Assembly: GCA_965203345.1 (NCBI GenBank)
Contig: CBDBCK010000028.1
Coordinates: forward strand, 186,001 to 250,000
Direction: 5' to 3'
Origin: CBDBCK01 sp965203345
Lineage (GTDB): Bacteria > Chloroflexota > Dehalococcoidia > Lucifugimonadales > Lucifugimonadaceae
Length of the DNA: 64,000 nucleotides
In this document: in pieces, positions 36,807 to 45,323 of the stretch
Numbering within the stretch: the stretch's first letter is position 1
Layout: each line of letters opens with the position of its first letter
Translations under genes and position numbers: made by a program
The notes under the pieces: model-generated
What the model saw: only the letters and a program-made list of their open reading frames with translations
Databases searched by the model: none
Told to the model about the DNA's origin: nothing

Positions 36807-37784
36807 ATGCTCACGCTAACTAGTGATAACCTAGATTTCTTCGTTAGGAATGGATACCTGAGGGTAGAGAACCTTCTTGACCCGGAGAAAGTGATTGACC
36901 CAATAATTGAGGAGTATTCAGGTGTGCTGAGCTCTTTGGCTGACGAGCTATTTGACAAGGGTAAAATTTCTTCTAAGTACGCTTATCTAGACTTCAGTGA
37001 AAGAGTAACTCAAATCTATGAGGAGTCTAATGAGGTGTATAACCAGTACTTTGACTTCTCATTGCCACAGAGCGGGATAAACTCTGATACTCCTTTTTGG
37101 GCTGGACCTGCAGTGTTCCGCGCTCTCACGGATAGGAAATTGCTGGATTTTGTAGAAATGTTTATTGGCTCAGAGATATATTCAAACCCTGTTCAACATG
37201 TGCGCATAAAGGTGCCCGAGACTCGCTCACCCAAGGATGAGTCCGGGAATATTGTTTTCGGCGCTACACCTTGGCATCAGGATAACGGAGTAATCACTGA
37301 GGACGCCGACAACACCGATATGCTAACTGTATGGTTTCCTCTTATGGATGCTGATGAAGAGAACGGTTGTTTGCAGGTTGTGCCAGGTTCGCACAAGCAT
37401 GGATTGGTTACACACTGTCCAGGGTATAAGGGTAGCGTTGGCACGCAGATACCTGAACAATTGGTGGATACGCCTCGCGCTGTTCCGATGCCTATCAAAA
37501 AGGGTGGAGTGTTGTTCTTGCATAAGAAAACAGTTCATTCAGCATTACCGAATGTGAGCGATCGTATCCGCTGGAGCTTCGATCTGCGTTATCAGCCGAT
37601 AGGACAACCGACCGGCCGAGCGTCTTTCCCTGGCTTCGTTGCAAGGAGTAAGGCTCACCCTGAGGACGAATTGCGGAGTCCAGAGGTTTGGGAGAAAATG
37701 TGGACACATACCCGGGATTCTTTGGCCAACAGTGAACAGCCAAGGTTCAACCGGTGGAATGGTACAGACGCTGTATGTGCATGA
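36807..37784 (+). CDS. Phytanoyl-CoA dioxygenase (PhyH) family protein
   Basis: 325 residues. Fe(II)/2-oxoglutarate dioxygenase of the PhyH family: the H-x-D iron ligands in ATPWHQDNGV near residue 155, a NGCLQVVPGSHKHG segment near 190, the distal His in HKKTVHSALPN near 240 and the 2-oxoglutarate arginine in RIRWSFDLRYQP near 250. Members hydroxylate diverse small molecules, and the exact substrate is unclear. GGAAGGAG precedes the ATG. It ends convergently with the DUF5343 gene. Confidence 0.9.
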   Translation: MLTLTSDNLDFFVRNGYLRVENLLDPEKVIDPIIEEYSGVLSSLADELFDKGKISSKYAYLDFSERVTQIYEESNEVYNQYFDFSLPQSGINSDTPFWAGPAVFRALTDRKLLDFVEMFIGSEIYSNPVQHVRIKVPETRSPKDESGNIVFGATPWHQDNGVITEDADNTDMLTVWFPLMDADEENGCLQVVPGSHKHGLVTHCPGYKGSVGTQIPEQLVDTPRAVPMPIKKGGVLFLHKKTVHSALPNVSDRIRWSFDLRYQPIGQPTGRASFPGFVARSKAHPEDELRSPEVWEKMWTHTRDSLANSEQPRFNRWNGTDAVCA

Positions 37785-37822
37785 GGGGCTCGGGTTCAGT
37801 CTAACTCTTCAGAGCCTCTTAC

Positions 37823-38476
37823 TCAACGGAGGAGGAGTTCTCGGAGTTTATCTATACCGTTTAACCAACTCGCCTGTATATCAGTAGGCCAAGCCGGATC
37901 AAAGTCCGGGTACTTCCCCAGGATCAATCTTGCTGTGGAGTATTTCTTATCGGTCTCCTTGAGAGGGAAAGAGGTATCGTTGCCCTTGGTAGAGGTTTCC
38001 AATCGCGATGATCTCTTCCTGCTACGCGGAGTGATAAATTCGGAAAGTGTTATGTTAGCGTCTTTCGCCGAGTGTATGAAAAAAGTTTCCGCTTTGGTTG
38101 TTACAGTATCTTTTAGGCCGTAAGACTTGAACGCGTCATGGAATTGGCTGAAGGTAGCTCTTTCGAGATCCAGGTCGAACACTCGCGGATAAGCAGGCTT
38201 TAATATAGCTTTGAGTATTCTGCTTCGTCGGTCTTGGTCGTATATGCTGGCGACTAAAACCCGTAGCTTTTCCGCAGGAGTACCGTCATACTCTATCAGC
38301 TGAAGTATATTCAACGCTCTGGTCAGCTGACTTCTGCTTGAGCCGGAAAATCTTTCGGATAACACGCTCCGGTCTATCCTGTCCGGCAGCTCCTTAAGTC
38401 CTGCCAGAAAGTGGATGAAGGTACGGAACGTCCTATAGGATACGTACGGCGGTGCTATGTTTTCCTGGGTAGCCAT
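37823..38476 (-). CDS. DUF5343-like helical domain protein
   Basis: 217 residues. The N-terminal half (PPYVSYRTFRTFIHFLAGLKELP, then SERFSGSSRSQLTRALNILQLIEYDGTPAEKL) has the winged-helix-like pattern I associate with DUF5343, found in mobile and defence contexts. The assignment is from memory of the family pattern, not a search. The C-terminal half has a Ser/Lys-rich linker (~150-175) and a terminal WPTDIQASWLNGIDKL segment. It is divergent from the ParB-like gene, sharing the repeat-bearing region 38477-38735. Confidence 0.55.
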   Translation of the reverse strand: MATQENIAPPYVSYRTFRTFIHFLAGLKELPDRIDRSVLSERFSGSSRSQLTRALNILQLIEYDGTPAEKLRVLVASIYDQDRRSRILKAILKPAYPRVFDLDLERATFSQFHDAFKSYGLKDTVTTKAETFFIHSAKDANITLSEFITPRSRKRSSRLETSTKGNDTSFPLKETDKKYSTARLILGKYPDFDPAWPTDIQASWLNGIDKLRELLLR

Positions 38477-38662
38477 TTAGTTCTTTAGCGAAGCGGTTCT
38501 GATGATACGCCTGTGTTAATACAGTATATCTCTAAAAGCGTACTCGGAACAATCGTACTCAATGAGATATCTACGGGTAAAAATGATTCAATGAACTGTT
38601 CGGGATAGCTTCGGATAAACCGGGACAGTTTTTAACTTTGTCCTATAGAACTTCTTCCATTT

Positions 38663-38691
38663 AAATGTACCTGTTGCTCACCAAATGTACC
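38663..38691. promoter_or_regulatory. Direct repeats AAATGTACC, possible operator
   Basis: AAATGTACC occurs at 38663-38671 and again at 38683-38691, exactly 20 bases apart (about two helical turns), with a further GTACAGG near 38698. They lie just before the ParB-like gene in the region shared with the divergent DUF5343 gene. The spacing suggests a DNA-binding protein, perhaps the ParB-like product itself, bound on one face. Confidence 0.45.
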
Positions 38692-38735
38692 AGGACAGTA
38701 CAGGATAGGACAAGAAAATGCTGGAGGAATATGCT

Positions 38736-39650
38736 ATGGATATCGCTATAGACAAAATACAAAGGGCTGAGGAGCATCCTCTTAACGGTAACGCGAATAA
38801 AGCAATGAAATTCAGAGCGAACAGAAGTTTCAGGAAGCCTGTTGTATCGGAGGAAAAGAGCGGTAGCTACTTACTGTTTATTGGGGCTAGGTCGATATTT
38901 GAGGCTAGGAAAGCAGGCGCGGAAACTATAAATTGTGAAGTGGTGCCTGTTCCTTCGATCAAGAGAAAACATGAGATGCTCCTTACTGAACGTTATCTGT
39001 GTGCCACACCTCCTCTTGACATGGGACGGGCGTTCGTACAGCATCGTGAAGAGTATGGGATAACTCAACAAGAACTGTCAAAATGCACTGGGATAGCGCC
39101 AGGCACTATCCACCATTATGAGTCACTGGTGAAAGACCTCGCCCCATCACTTGCCGAATCTCTCGAGAAAGGTCTACTTACCTTTAAAGAAGCACGGTGC
39201 ATAGCAGATCTCTCAACGCACGCGAGACAAATTGAGATTGCTAAACCATTTATCAGAGGCGAAATTTCGTCGGTTCACGTAGAGAGGATCACAAAACTTG
39301 GAAAAACCTTCCCGAGCATGTCTGTAAAGGAGATATTAGACAAAATAAATGACCACAGACAGGGAGAGCAAAGGTCTTCTCAAAGGCAAGATGAATCTCT
39401 AACCTCAGCACACCATCAGAATGAAGTCACTTTAGAAGAGAAGGCGGTAAGTCTTGCGGCTGAATTGGAGGAACTGCGTTTAGTCCATATTCCGGAATAT
39501 AGGCGACTCGGAATGATATCTAGCTTGCGCATACTAGAATCGCGGTTGCGCGTTGCTCTGGAGCACCTGAATGATTCTCCTGCGAAACATTCGAGCGCAC
39601 TGCAATCTTTTAGGAGACGGGAATTGAAAGCAGCTGTTTCGGTAAGATAA
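38736..39650 (+). CDS. ParB-like DNA-binding protein
   Basis: About 304 residues from the ATG at 38736, chosen because GGAGGAA sits 7 bases before it; an in-frame ATG at 38718 lacks a site. The N-terminal part matches a ParB/sulfiredoxin-like domain (the YLLFIGARSIFEARKAGAETINCEVV block corresponds to the 'G-x-R-R-x-x-A' region, degenerate). It is followed by a KorB/ParB HTH (ITQQELSKCTGIAPGTIHHYESL, ~110-135) and a GLLTFKEARCIADL helix. The C-terminus (~210-300) is charged, with a coiled coil. No ParA is adjacent. Together with its divergent DUF5343 partner it looks like a plasmid- or island-derived regulatory pair. Confidence 0.65.
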   Translation: MDIAIDKIQRAEEHPLNGNANKAMKFRANRSFRKPVVSEEKSGSYLLFIGARSIFEARKAGAETINCEVVPVPSIKRKHEMLLTERYLCATPPLDMGRAFVQHREEYGITQQELSKCTGIAPGTIHHYESLVKDLAPSLAESLEKGLLTFKEARCIADLSTHARQIEIAKPFIRGEISSVHVERITKLGKTFPSMSVKEILDKINDHRQGEQRSSQRQDESLTSAHHQNEVTLEEKAVSLAAELEELRLVHIPEYRRLGMISSLRILESRLRVALEHLNDSPAKHSSALQSFRRRELKAAVSVR

Positions 39651-39768
39651 GCGAGAGTATCTTTGGTAATAGTTATAATGTTTTGGATAGGGTACCCTTG
39701 AGGGAATAAGAAGAGAAGACCCCCGTTTAGACCCTAAAAATCAAAGCGGAAATTAGGAGACGAGAGAT

Positions 39769-40869
39769 ATGCTTGAACGTTTTCATGTATCAGAGGGGGA
39801 AGCCGTAAGAGTTTCTGAGCCGAAAGTTCGGAGCGCAACTGAATCTATCTTTTTGAAGATGGGACTCTCAGAAGAAGACGCCCGTCTCTCCGCAGATGTA
39901 TTGATGTACGCCGATATACACGGAATTGATACGCACGGTGTGTCAAATATGTTGCGTGTTTACGTTCAAGGTTATCAATCAGGAACCCTGAATCCCCGAC
40001 CTCAAATAAGGACGGTGCGGGAGCGTAAAGCAGTTGCAGCGTTGGACGGCGACGGTGGTTTGGGACTTCATACGGCTCCTGTTGCTATGAATCTGGCTAT
40101 TGATAAAGCCGAGTCCTGCGGCGTGGGTTCGGTTACGCTTATGAACGCGGGTCATCTAGGCGCGGCGGGATATCACGCCCTGATGGCGGTAAAGCATGAC
40201 ATGATAGGCACTTGCTTCACCGGCGGAGGCGGATACGCGATGCTTCCCACTTTCGGGGCCGAACCTAGGTTCGGGACAAACCCCTTGGCATGGGCTGTGC
40301 CTGCGCGCAAACAACCGTCGTTTATATTTGACGCGGCTACGACCCAAGTTGCAGGTAACAAGATACGTCTTCTGCAGCGTATGGGTAGGAATATCGCTCC
40401 AGGATGGCTTGCCGACGGTGATGGCAGCCCGCTAATGGACGACGCTCCGGTGCCCGAGCATGACCTCCGAGGTGAAGAGCGTCATTGGTATATGTTGCCG
40501 ATAGGGGGCACGCGTGAAAACGGTTCACATAAAGGCTATGGTATAGCCTGCATTGTAGACATCATGTGTTGCACGCTTTCCGGGATAGGTGCTGGGTTCC
40601 TTTCCCGTAAGTCGGGGCACTTTTTCATGGCATTTGATATAAACGCATTCACCGACCTTGAAAAGTTCAAGGACGATATGGATGACTTCTTGGACGGTTT
40701 GGCTGCTACTCCCCCGGCGGAAGGGCACGACCGAGTTGTATTTCCAGGGTTGCTTGAGGCCGAAGAGAAAGAGGATAGACTAAAGCGAGGCATACCTTAT
40801 CATCCAGAAGTTATAGAATGGTTCAAGTCTATAGGTGCAGAGCTTTCGCTGGAATTAGACCTAGGGTAG
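39769..40869 (+). CDS. Ldh family oxidoreductase (malate/L-lactate dehydrogenase type)
   Basis: 366 residues of the LDH2/MDH2 family (PF02615). Seen are YADIHGIDTHGVSNMLRVYV (the D-T-H-G-V signature with the active-site His), GDGGLGLHTAPVAMNLAIDKA, VTLMNAGHLGAAGYHALMA, FGTNPLAWAVPA and the GSHKGYGIACIVDIM motif. They use NAD(P) with a fold unrelated to classical LDH and oxidise 2-hydroxy acids such as malate, sulfolactate or ureidoglycolate. The substrate cannot be told. Three bases separate its stop from the next gene's start, so they are probably co-transcribed. Confidence 0.9.
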   Translation: MLERFHVSEGEAVRVSEPKVRSATESIFLKMGLSEEDARLSADVLMYADIHGIDTHGVSNMLRVYVQGYQSGTLNPRPQIRTVRERKAVAALDGDGGLGLHTAPVAMNLAIDKAESCGVGSVTLMNAGHLGAAGYHALMAVKHDMIGTCFTGGGGYAMLPTFGAEPRFGTNPLAWAVPARKQPSFIFDAATTQVAGNKIRLLQRMGRNIAPGWLADGDGSPLMDDAPVPEHDLRGEERHWYMLPIGGTRENGSHKGYGIACIVDIMCCTLSGIGAGFLSRKSGHFFMAFDINAFTDLEKFKDDMDDFLDGLAATPPAEGHDRVVFPGLLEAEEKEDRLKRGIPYHPEVIEWFKSIGAELSLELDLG

Positions 40870-40873
40870 CAGC

Positions 40874-41416
40874 TTGAGATTCCTAGCGCTTCTGCGCGGT
40901 ATCAACGTTGGAGGTAATAACCTCATTTCGAAAGAAGAACTCCGCCAAACCTTCGCGTTCCTAGGCTTCACAAAGGTCCGCACTTACATACAAAGCGGCA
41001 ATATACTCTTCCGTAGCGACGAAGCAAGATCAGAGGAGCTAACCGGGATTATCGAAAGTGAGCTGTCATCTCGTTTCTCGTATATGGCGCGTGCTGTCAT
41101 CTTGTCCCATGCTCAGTACGCTTCCGCTGTTCAGTCCGCTCCCGTTGGATGGGGCAATGATCTTCAATATAAGCATAATGCTCTTTTTACACTGACTGGC
41201 GTCGCTCCGAAAGAGATTTTGGCACAGTTGCCTGTTCCGCAAAAGGGCATTGAGATCATTACAGAGGGATCCGGAGTGATCTTTTGGTCTGTGTCAAAGG
41301 AACAGTTGACCAGAACAAGCTTCATGAAACTCCCCATGCAACCTGCCTATCAACAGGTAACGGTCAGGAATCACAACACAGTACAAAAACTACTGCGACT
41401 GTTTGAAGAGATATAG
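40874..41416 (+). CDS. DUF1697 domain-containing protein
   Basis: 180 residues, full length for DUF1697. The N-terminus LRFLALLRGINVGGNNLISKEELRQ is the family signature, followed by TYIQSGNILFRS near residue 38 and the C-terminal TVRNHNTVQKL. A TTG start directly follows the dehydrogenase stop. Function unknown; members are small cytosolic proteins. It precedes a restriction-modification pair by only a few bases on the same strand. Confidence 0.9.
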   Translation: MRFLALLRGINVGGNNLISKEELRQTFAFLGFTKVRTYIQSGNILFRSDEARSEELTGIIESELSSRFSYMARAVILSHAQYASAVQSAPVGWGNDLQYKHNALFTLTGVAPKEILAQLPVPQKGIEIITEGSGVIFWSVSKEQLTRTSFMKLPMQPAYQQVTVRNHNTVQKLLRLFEEI

Positions 41417-41427
41417 TAAGGTTGGGG

Positions 41428-41943
41428 ATGGAAGTCGGAACGGCACGGGAGCGAGTTTTAATTGCGCTATTTATGTATGTTTTTGGCAAAGAAAATGTGG
41501 ATTTACCTACTTCTTCCTATGAATATGTCCATGTTTGTAAAAGACCCGTTTCTATCAAGACCAAAATGGGGAAATATAATACCGGAGTCAAAATCGTCTG
41601 GACAGTGGACTGGCTAAAGATAGAAGAGTTTTACGAAACCTACGAACCCGCCTGTGATTTACTGTTTGTTCAAATAGATTGGGACACATATGAGGGTGGA
41701 TTTTACTTAATGCCCCTTGGGATTCAAAGTGCAATACTGGAAAAGGTTGGAAAGAGGAACTACCTCAAGCTCCCAACTAAGGGAACAAATCCTCGTGGGG
41801 TGGAATTAGCAGGCGAAGCAATGAAATTACTAAAAAACCACCCTGATACTTTGTCTTTGCCAATAGTGTGGCGGAAAGATACAAGTTTACTTGTAGAGCG
41901 TGCACCATATGGAAGGTGGATACAGTTATGGGACGGTCTGTAA
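41428..41943 (+). CDS. Probable type II restriction endonuclease (ThaI-like, tentative)
   Basis: About 171 residues from the ATG at 41428 (AAGG 7 bases upstream; a TTG at 41422 is also in frame). The middle has PVSIKTKMGKYNTGVKIVWT, where S-I-K-T resembles the second half of a PD-(D/E)xK active site. ACDLLFVQIDWDTYEGGFYLMPLG, KLPTKGTNPRGVELAGEAM and the terminal PYGRWIQLWDGL remind me of ThaI-family enzymes. That recall is tentative. The stronger evidence is context: it overlaps the following methyltransferase by 16 bases, the layout of a compact R-M pair. Codon use is AT-rich compared with the conserved genes. Confidence 0.55.
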   Translation: MEVGTARERVLIALFMYVFGKENVDLPTSSYEYVHVCKRPVSIKTKMGKYNTGVKIVWTVDWLKIEEFYETYEPACDLLFVQIDWDTYEGGFYLMPLGIQSAILEKVGKRNYLKLPTKGTNPRGVELAGEAMKLLKNHPDTLSLPIVWRKDTSLLVERAPYGRWIQLWDGL

Positions 41944-42854
41944 AAAAGAGGAGTGAGACTAAATCTTTCGGAACACCTGTGCGTGTTGGGCATAACTCTT
42001 CCCGTTTTTACAGTCGTGCTTTATACAAGAGTAATGGGAAAGGCTCTCAAAAAAGTGGTACAACCCCCACCTGGAATCCTCCCGAACATACAAATGTCAT
42101 TCACCACGACGACAGCAGGGAAATGAAACACCTGCCGAATGACTCCATACATCTAATGATTACTTCCCCTCCTTATAATGTTGGAAAAGAGTATGACGCC
42201 GATTTATCCCTTAAAGAGTATAAATCTTTGTTATTTGATGTGATGAGTGAGACGTATCGTGTATTAATTGAAGGCGGGCGAGCTTGTGTGAATATAGCAA
42301 ATGTAGGAAGGTCTCCTTATATTCCACTTCATTCGCATTTGATAGAAATAGCGGATAAGTGTGGTTTCTTTATGAGGGGAGAGATTATATGGGACAAAAG
42401 TGCCAGTGCAGGGGTTTCCTGCGCTTGGGGAAGTTGGCAATCTGCAAGCAATCCCGTATTACGAGATGTTCACGAATATATACTGGTTTTTTGTAAAAAC
42501 ACTTTCAGACGATATCCCATAAACCAAAACAGTATCGGGCGGGACGACTTTCTTGAAAACACCAAAAGTATTTGGCGAATTCATGCTACGAGTGCGAAAA
42601 AAGCAGGACATCCTGCTCCTTTTCCATTGGAGCTACCTTTAAGGTTAATCCATCTCTATTCATATGTTGGCGATATTGTGCTTGACCCTTTTATGGGAAG
42701 CGGAACAACAGCTCAAGCCGCACAAAATACTGACCGGAGGTATATAGGCTATGAAATCAATAAGAAATATATTATAAATGCACAAAAGTCATTGACAAGA
42801 ACAAAAAAACCATTTGAGAAAACCGAAAGAATGGTCAAAAATGGAAGAAAGTGA
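41928..42854 (+). CDS. Site-specific DNA methyltransferase (beta class, TSPPY)
   Basis: About 308 residues from the ATG at 41928; an open frame continues to 41868 inside the endonuclease gene. The catalytic ITSPPYNV motif (N4-cytosine or N6-adenine type) lies near residue 75, before the SAM-binding DPFMGSGTTAQAA near 250: the beta-class order. The N-terminal ~45 residues are basic and poorly defined. It pairs with the overlapping endonuclease. A 15-bp inverted repeat follows its stop. Expected to protect the host from the partner nuclease; the target sequence is not deducible here. Confidence 0.85.
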   Translation: MGRSVKKRSETKSFGTPVRVGHNSSRFYSRALYKSNGKGSQKSGTTPTWNPPEHTNVIHHDDSREMKHLPNDSIHLMITSPPYNVGKEYDADLSLKEYKSLLFDVMSETYRVLIEGGRACVNIANVGRSPYIPLHSHLIEIADKCGFFMRGEIIWDKSASAGVSCAWGSWQSASNPVLRDVHEYILVFCKNTFRRYPINQNSIGRDDFLENTKSIWRIHATSAKKAGHPAPFPLELPLRLIHLYSYVGDIVLDPFMGSGTTAQAAQNTDRRYIGYEINKKYIINAQKSLTRTKKPFEKTERMVKNGRK

Positions 42855-43167
42855 TAAGCAATACCGCGAATCTTTGGACATGCCCTAAGTTTGTGCCCTT
42901 CTCCTGTGGAACTGCCTAGTTTGTAGGTGGAGCAGAGCGCCTTATTCTCTCTTCTTCAGGAGAAGGGCACAGTGCAGAGCCTCTTGGATATGGCTTTTTC
43001 ACTGGGGCTTGATTCTAGTGAAATGACGGTGACATTATAGTGATAGCACCATCCTAATATATACTGTAGATGTGGAGTCTGCTGTCTAATGCAGCGGTGG
43101 TTACTCCTTTCTGGGCCGCGGCAGTCAGGCTTCCGCCTTTACCCTGCGCGTCTACTTGAATCCTTGG
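42855..43167. other. Intergenic region between R-M module and tRNA-Gln, with a spaced inverted repeat
   Basis: About 310 bases. TGTGCCCTTCTCCTG (42892-42906) and CAGGAGAAGGGCACA (42957-42971) are perfect 15-bp inverted arms around a 50-base centre. They could form a long hairpin with an internal sub-structure, or mark the ends of a small mobile piece. No gene is recognised. A minus-strand frame continues from here through the tRNAs but is an artefact of them. Confidence 0.5.
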
Positions 43168-43238
43168 TTCCCGGGCCAGGATTCGAACCTGGATTGGAGG
43201 ATTCAAAGTCCTCAGTCCTACCGTTGGACGACCCGGGA
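43168..43238 (-). tRNA. tRNA-Gln (anticodon TTG)
   Basis: 71 bases form a full cloverleaf: acceptor TCCCGGG / CCCGGGA, anticodon stem GAGGA / TCCTC with loop CTTTGAA (anticodon TTG), T arm CCAGG-TTCGAAT-CCTGG. The terminal CCA is not encoded (the bases after the discriminator are CCA-unlike). Confidence 0.95.
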
Positions 43239-43328
43239 TATCATGCTGTACGATGATATCATCTACCTTTGGTTCGTGTTGGTGCCGATAGGTGATATTA
43301 TGACTGACGCACATAACTAAGACAATTT

Positions 43329-43404
43329 GGGGCCTTAGCTCATCCGGGAGAGCGCCTGCTTTGCAAGCAGGAGGTAGCGGGTTCGAGTCCCGCAGGCTCC
43401 ACCA
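43329..43404 (+). tRNA. tRNA-Ala (anticodon TGC)
   Basis: 76 bases including an encoded CCA. Acceptor GGGGCCT / AGGCTCC contains the G3-U70 wobble pair that marks alanine identity. The anticodon stem CCTGC / GCAGG has loop TTTGCAA (anticodon TGC). T arm: GCGGG-TTCGAGT-CCCGC. It lies next to a restriction-modification module, a common island entry site. Confidence 0.97.
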
Positions 43405-43636
43405 AATTTGATTTCGCAATGGTAGTATTGCTAGTGTAATATTTTGCCTGTCCGAAGGCGATATTCAACATAAATTTTCCTTGCGGTGTCACTTCAAACC
43501 AAGTTATTTTTCCGGTATCCACGAGGTAAATAGCCCGTCCAACGTCTATTGAGTTTCTAGGTTGTCAGGAAAAAGAATCAAACGATTTCGGCAAGACAAA
43601 GGGCCTTCGCAAGATAAACGGTTTGAAAAAATAGCT

Positions 43637-44416
43637 ATGACAAAAACAAATTTCAAAAAGAAACATATCAACAAAATCGTCTGCGGTAGTGCCGTTGATA
43701 TTATGAAAGAATTGCCGGACGGCTCGGTAGATTTGATTATCACTTCGCCACCTTACAACCTCAAAAATTCCACCGGAAACGGAATGAAAGACGGACGAGG
43801 GGGTAAATGGGCAAATGCTGCCCTGCAAAAAGGTTACACGCACCATAACGATTGTATGCCGCACGAGGAGTATGTGAAGTGGCAAAGAGATTGTTTGACC
43901 GAAATGATGCGTCTGATTCCGGAGGGCGGGGGGATTTTTTACAATCACAAATGGCGCGTGCAAGGCGGCTTGCTGCAAGACCGCCAAGACATCGTGAGTG
44001 GGTTTCCCGTCCGACAAATTATCATCTGGAAGCGGAAAGGCGGCCTAAATTTCAATCCCGGATATTTTCTGCCGACTTACGAAGTTATTTACCTTATCGC
44101 CAAGTCAAAGTTCATATTGAAAACTAAAGCAAATGCTCACGGGGATGTCTGGGAGTTTACGCAGGAAATGAACAACGATCACCCTGCCGCCTTTCCAGTC
44201 AGTTTGATTGATAGGATTGTTGGATCAACTGACGCAAAAATCGTTTTAGATCCATTTATGGGCTCCGGCACGACGGCAATTTCTGCCCTGAACTTTGGAC
44301 GGAATTATATCGGGATTGATATTTCGCCGGAATATTGCGAAATTGCAGAAAGCCGCATAAAACAACATCAATCCCAATCTAGACTTTTTCAAGTCGCTTA
44401 TGAAAAACACACCTAA
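43637..44416 (+). CDS. DNA methyltransferase of a BcnI/MvaI-type R-M system
   Basis: About 259 residues from the ATG at 43637; the frame is open back to a TTG at 43562, and neither start has a clear ribosome site. IITSPPYNL lies near residue 37 and the SAM-binding DPFMGSGTTAISAL near 200, again beta-class order, with RQIIIWKRKGG and GDVWEF between. The following broken gene is an MvaI/BcnI endonuclease, whose partner enzymes are N4-cytosine methylases of CC(W/S)GG-type sites, so this is likely the same. It overlaps that endonuclease by 17 bases. The methylase appears intact. Confidence 0.82.
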   Translation: MTKTNFKKKHINKIVCGSAVDIMKELPDGSVDLIITSPPYNLKNSTGNGMKDGRGGKWANAALQKGYTHHNDCMPHEEYVKWQRDCLTEMMRLIPEGGGIFYNHKWRVQGGLLQDRQDIVSGFPVRQIIIWKRKGGLNFNPGYFLPTYEVIYLIAKSKFILKTKANAHGDVWEFTQEMNNDHPAAFPVSLIDRIVGSTDAKIVLDPFMGSGTTAISALNFGRNYIGIDISPEYCEIAESRIKQHQSQSRLFQVAYEKHT

Positions 44417-45184
44417 AACTTACACCAAGCAAGAACTTATCGCCAATCTGAAAGAAATTTCGGCTATGGGTTTTGTACCGAACGCGCGGCGTAGCAATCA
44501 CGGCGGAATTGGAAACACGCTTGAGGACATGCTCGGAATTGAGGAAAACAATTTACCTATTCCGAACGCGGCAGAGTGGGAACTAAAAACGCAACGCGCC
44601 AAAACTTCATCACTTATAACTCTTTTTCACATTGAACCCTCGCCGCGCGCGCTCCGGTTTGTTCCACAGGTCCTTTTGCCAAAGTATGGTTGGGGACACC
44701 AAGAGGACGGCCAGAAATATGCAAAAGGAGAAATGAGCTTCCGTCAAACGATACACTGAGAATCATGAAGCGATAGGGGTTTTATGGTTCTGATTGATCG
44801 CGAAGAGAGAAAGATACTCATTTCGTTTGATGCCGGAAGCGTTGATATTCGTTACAGGGACTGGCTTGAATCAGTCAAAAAGCGTATTGGTCTCGGCGAG
44901 CTGAAGCCCCAGCCGTATTGGGGCTTTGACGACCTGGAACACAAGGCCGGAACAAAATTGCTCAACGCTCTGAAGTAAAAAAGATATTCGGAAAAGAGCA
45001 TTATCACTACACGAAAGTGATGATGTTGCAGAAGTTCAATTTTGAAGGATTTTTGAAGGCGTTGGAAGAAGGAAAAATCCTTGTGGACTTTGACGCTCGC
45101 ACCGGACACAATCACGGAACAAAGTTCCGTTTGCGACAGGATTGTTTGCCAATGTTATATGAGAAGCAAACAATAATCCTATGA
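44400..45184 (+). pseudogene. MvaI/BcnI family restriction endonuclease, frameshifted
   Basis: Pieces of one endonuclease in three frames. Part 1 (44400-~44755) has NTLEDMLGIEENNLPIPN, the catalytic AAEWELKTQR (E-x-K) and LPKYGWGHQEDG, up to FRQTIH, then a stop. Part 2 (~44775-44975) has LIDREERKILISFDAGSVD and LGELKPQPYWGFDDLEHKAG. A second shift near 44975 moves the end (VMMLQKFNFEGFLKALEEGK, then DFDARTGHNHGTKFR) to a third frame, ending at the TGA at 45182-45184. The family cuts CC(W/S)GG-type sites as a monomer. With two disruptions it is unlikely to be active, leaving its methylase as an orphan. Confidence 0.88.
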
Positions 45185-45323
45185 TTTTATGGAACCCGAC
45201 GAAAGGTATACCAGGGCAAAAACGGAACGCAAAAGCATACAGATTGCAACCTGAGTATAAATAATATGGTTGGGCTGAAACCTTCAGAAGTATGTATTGA
45301 ATATAAGGAATAGGAGGAATGAA

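Noticed and set aside
39769..40869. Ldh-family protein as the LarA client of larE-larC
   Set aside because: It belongs to the LDH2/MDH2 NAD(P)-dependent family, unrelated to the nickel-pincer racemase LarA.
43054..43522. Minus-strand frames with PAGLEPATSCLQSRR-type sequence
   Set aside because: This is the well-known spurious translation of tRNA genes; it runs through tRNA-Ala and tRNA-Gln.
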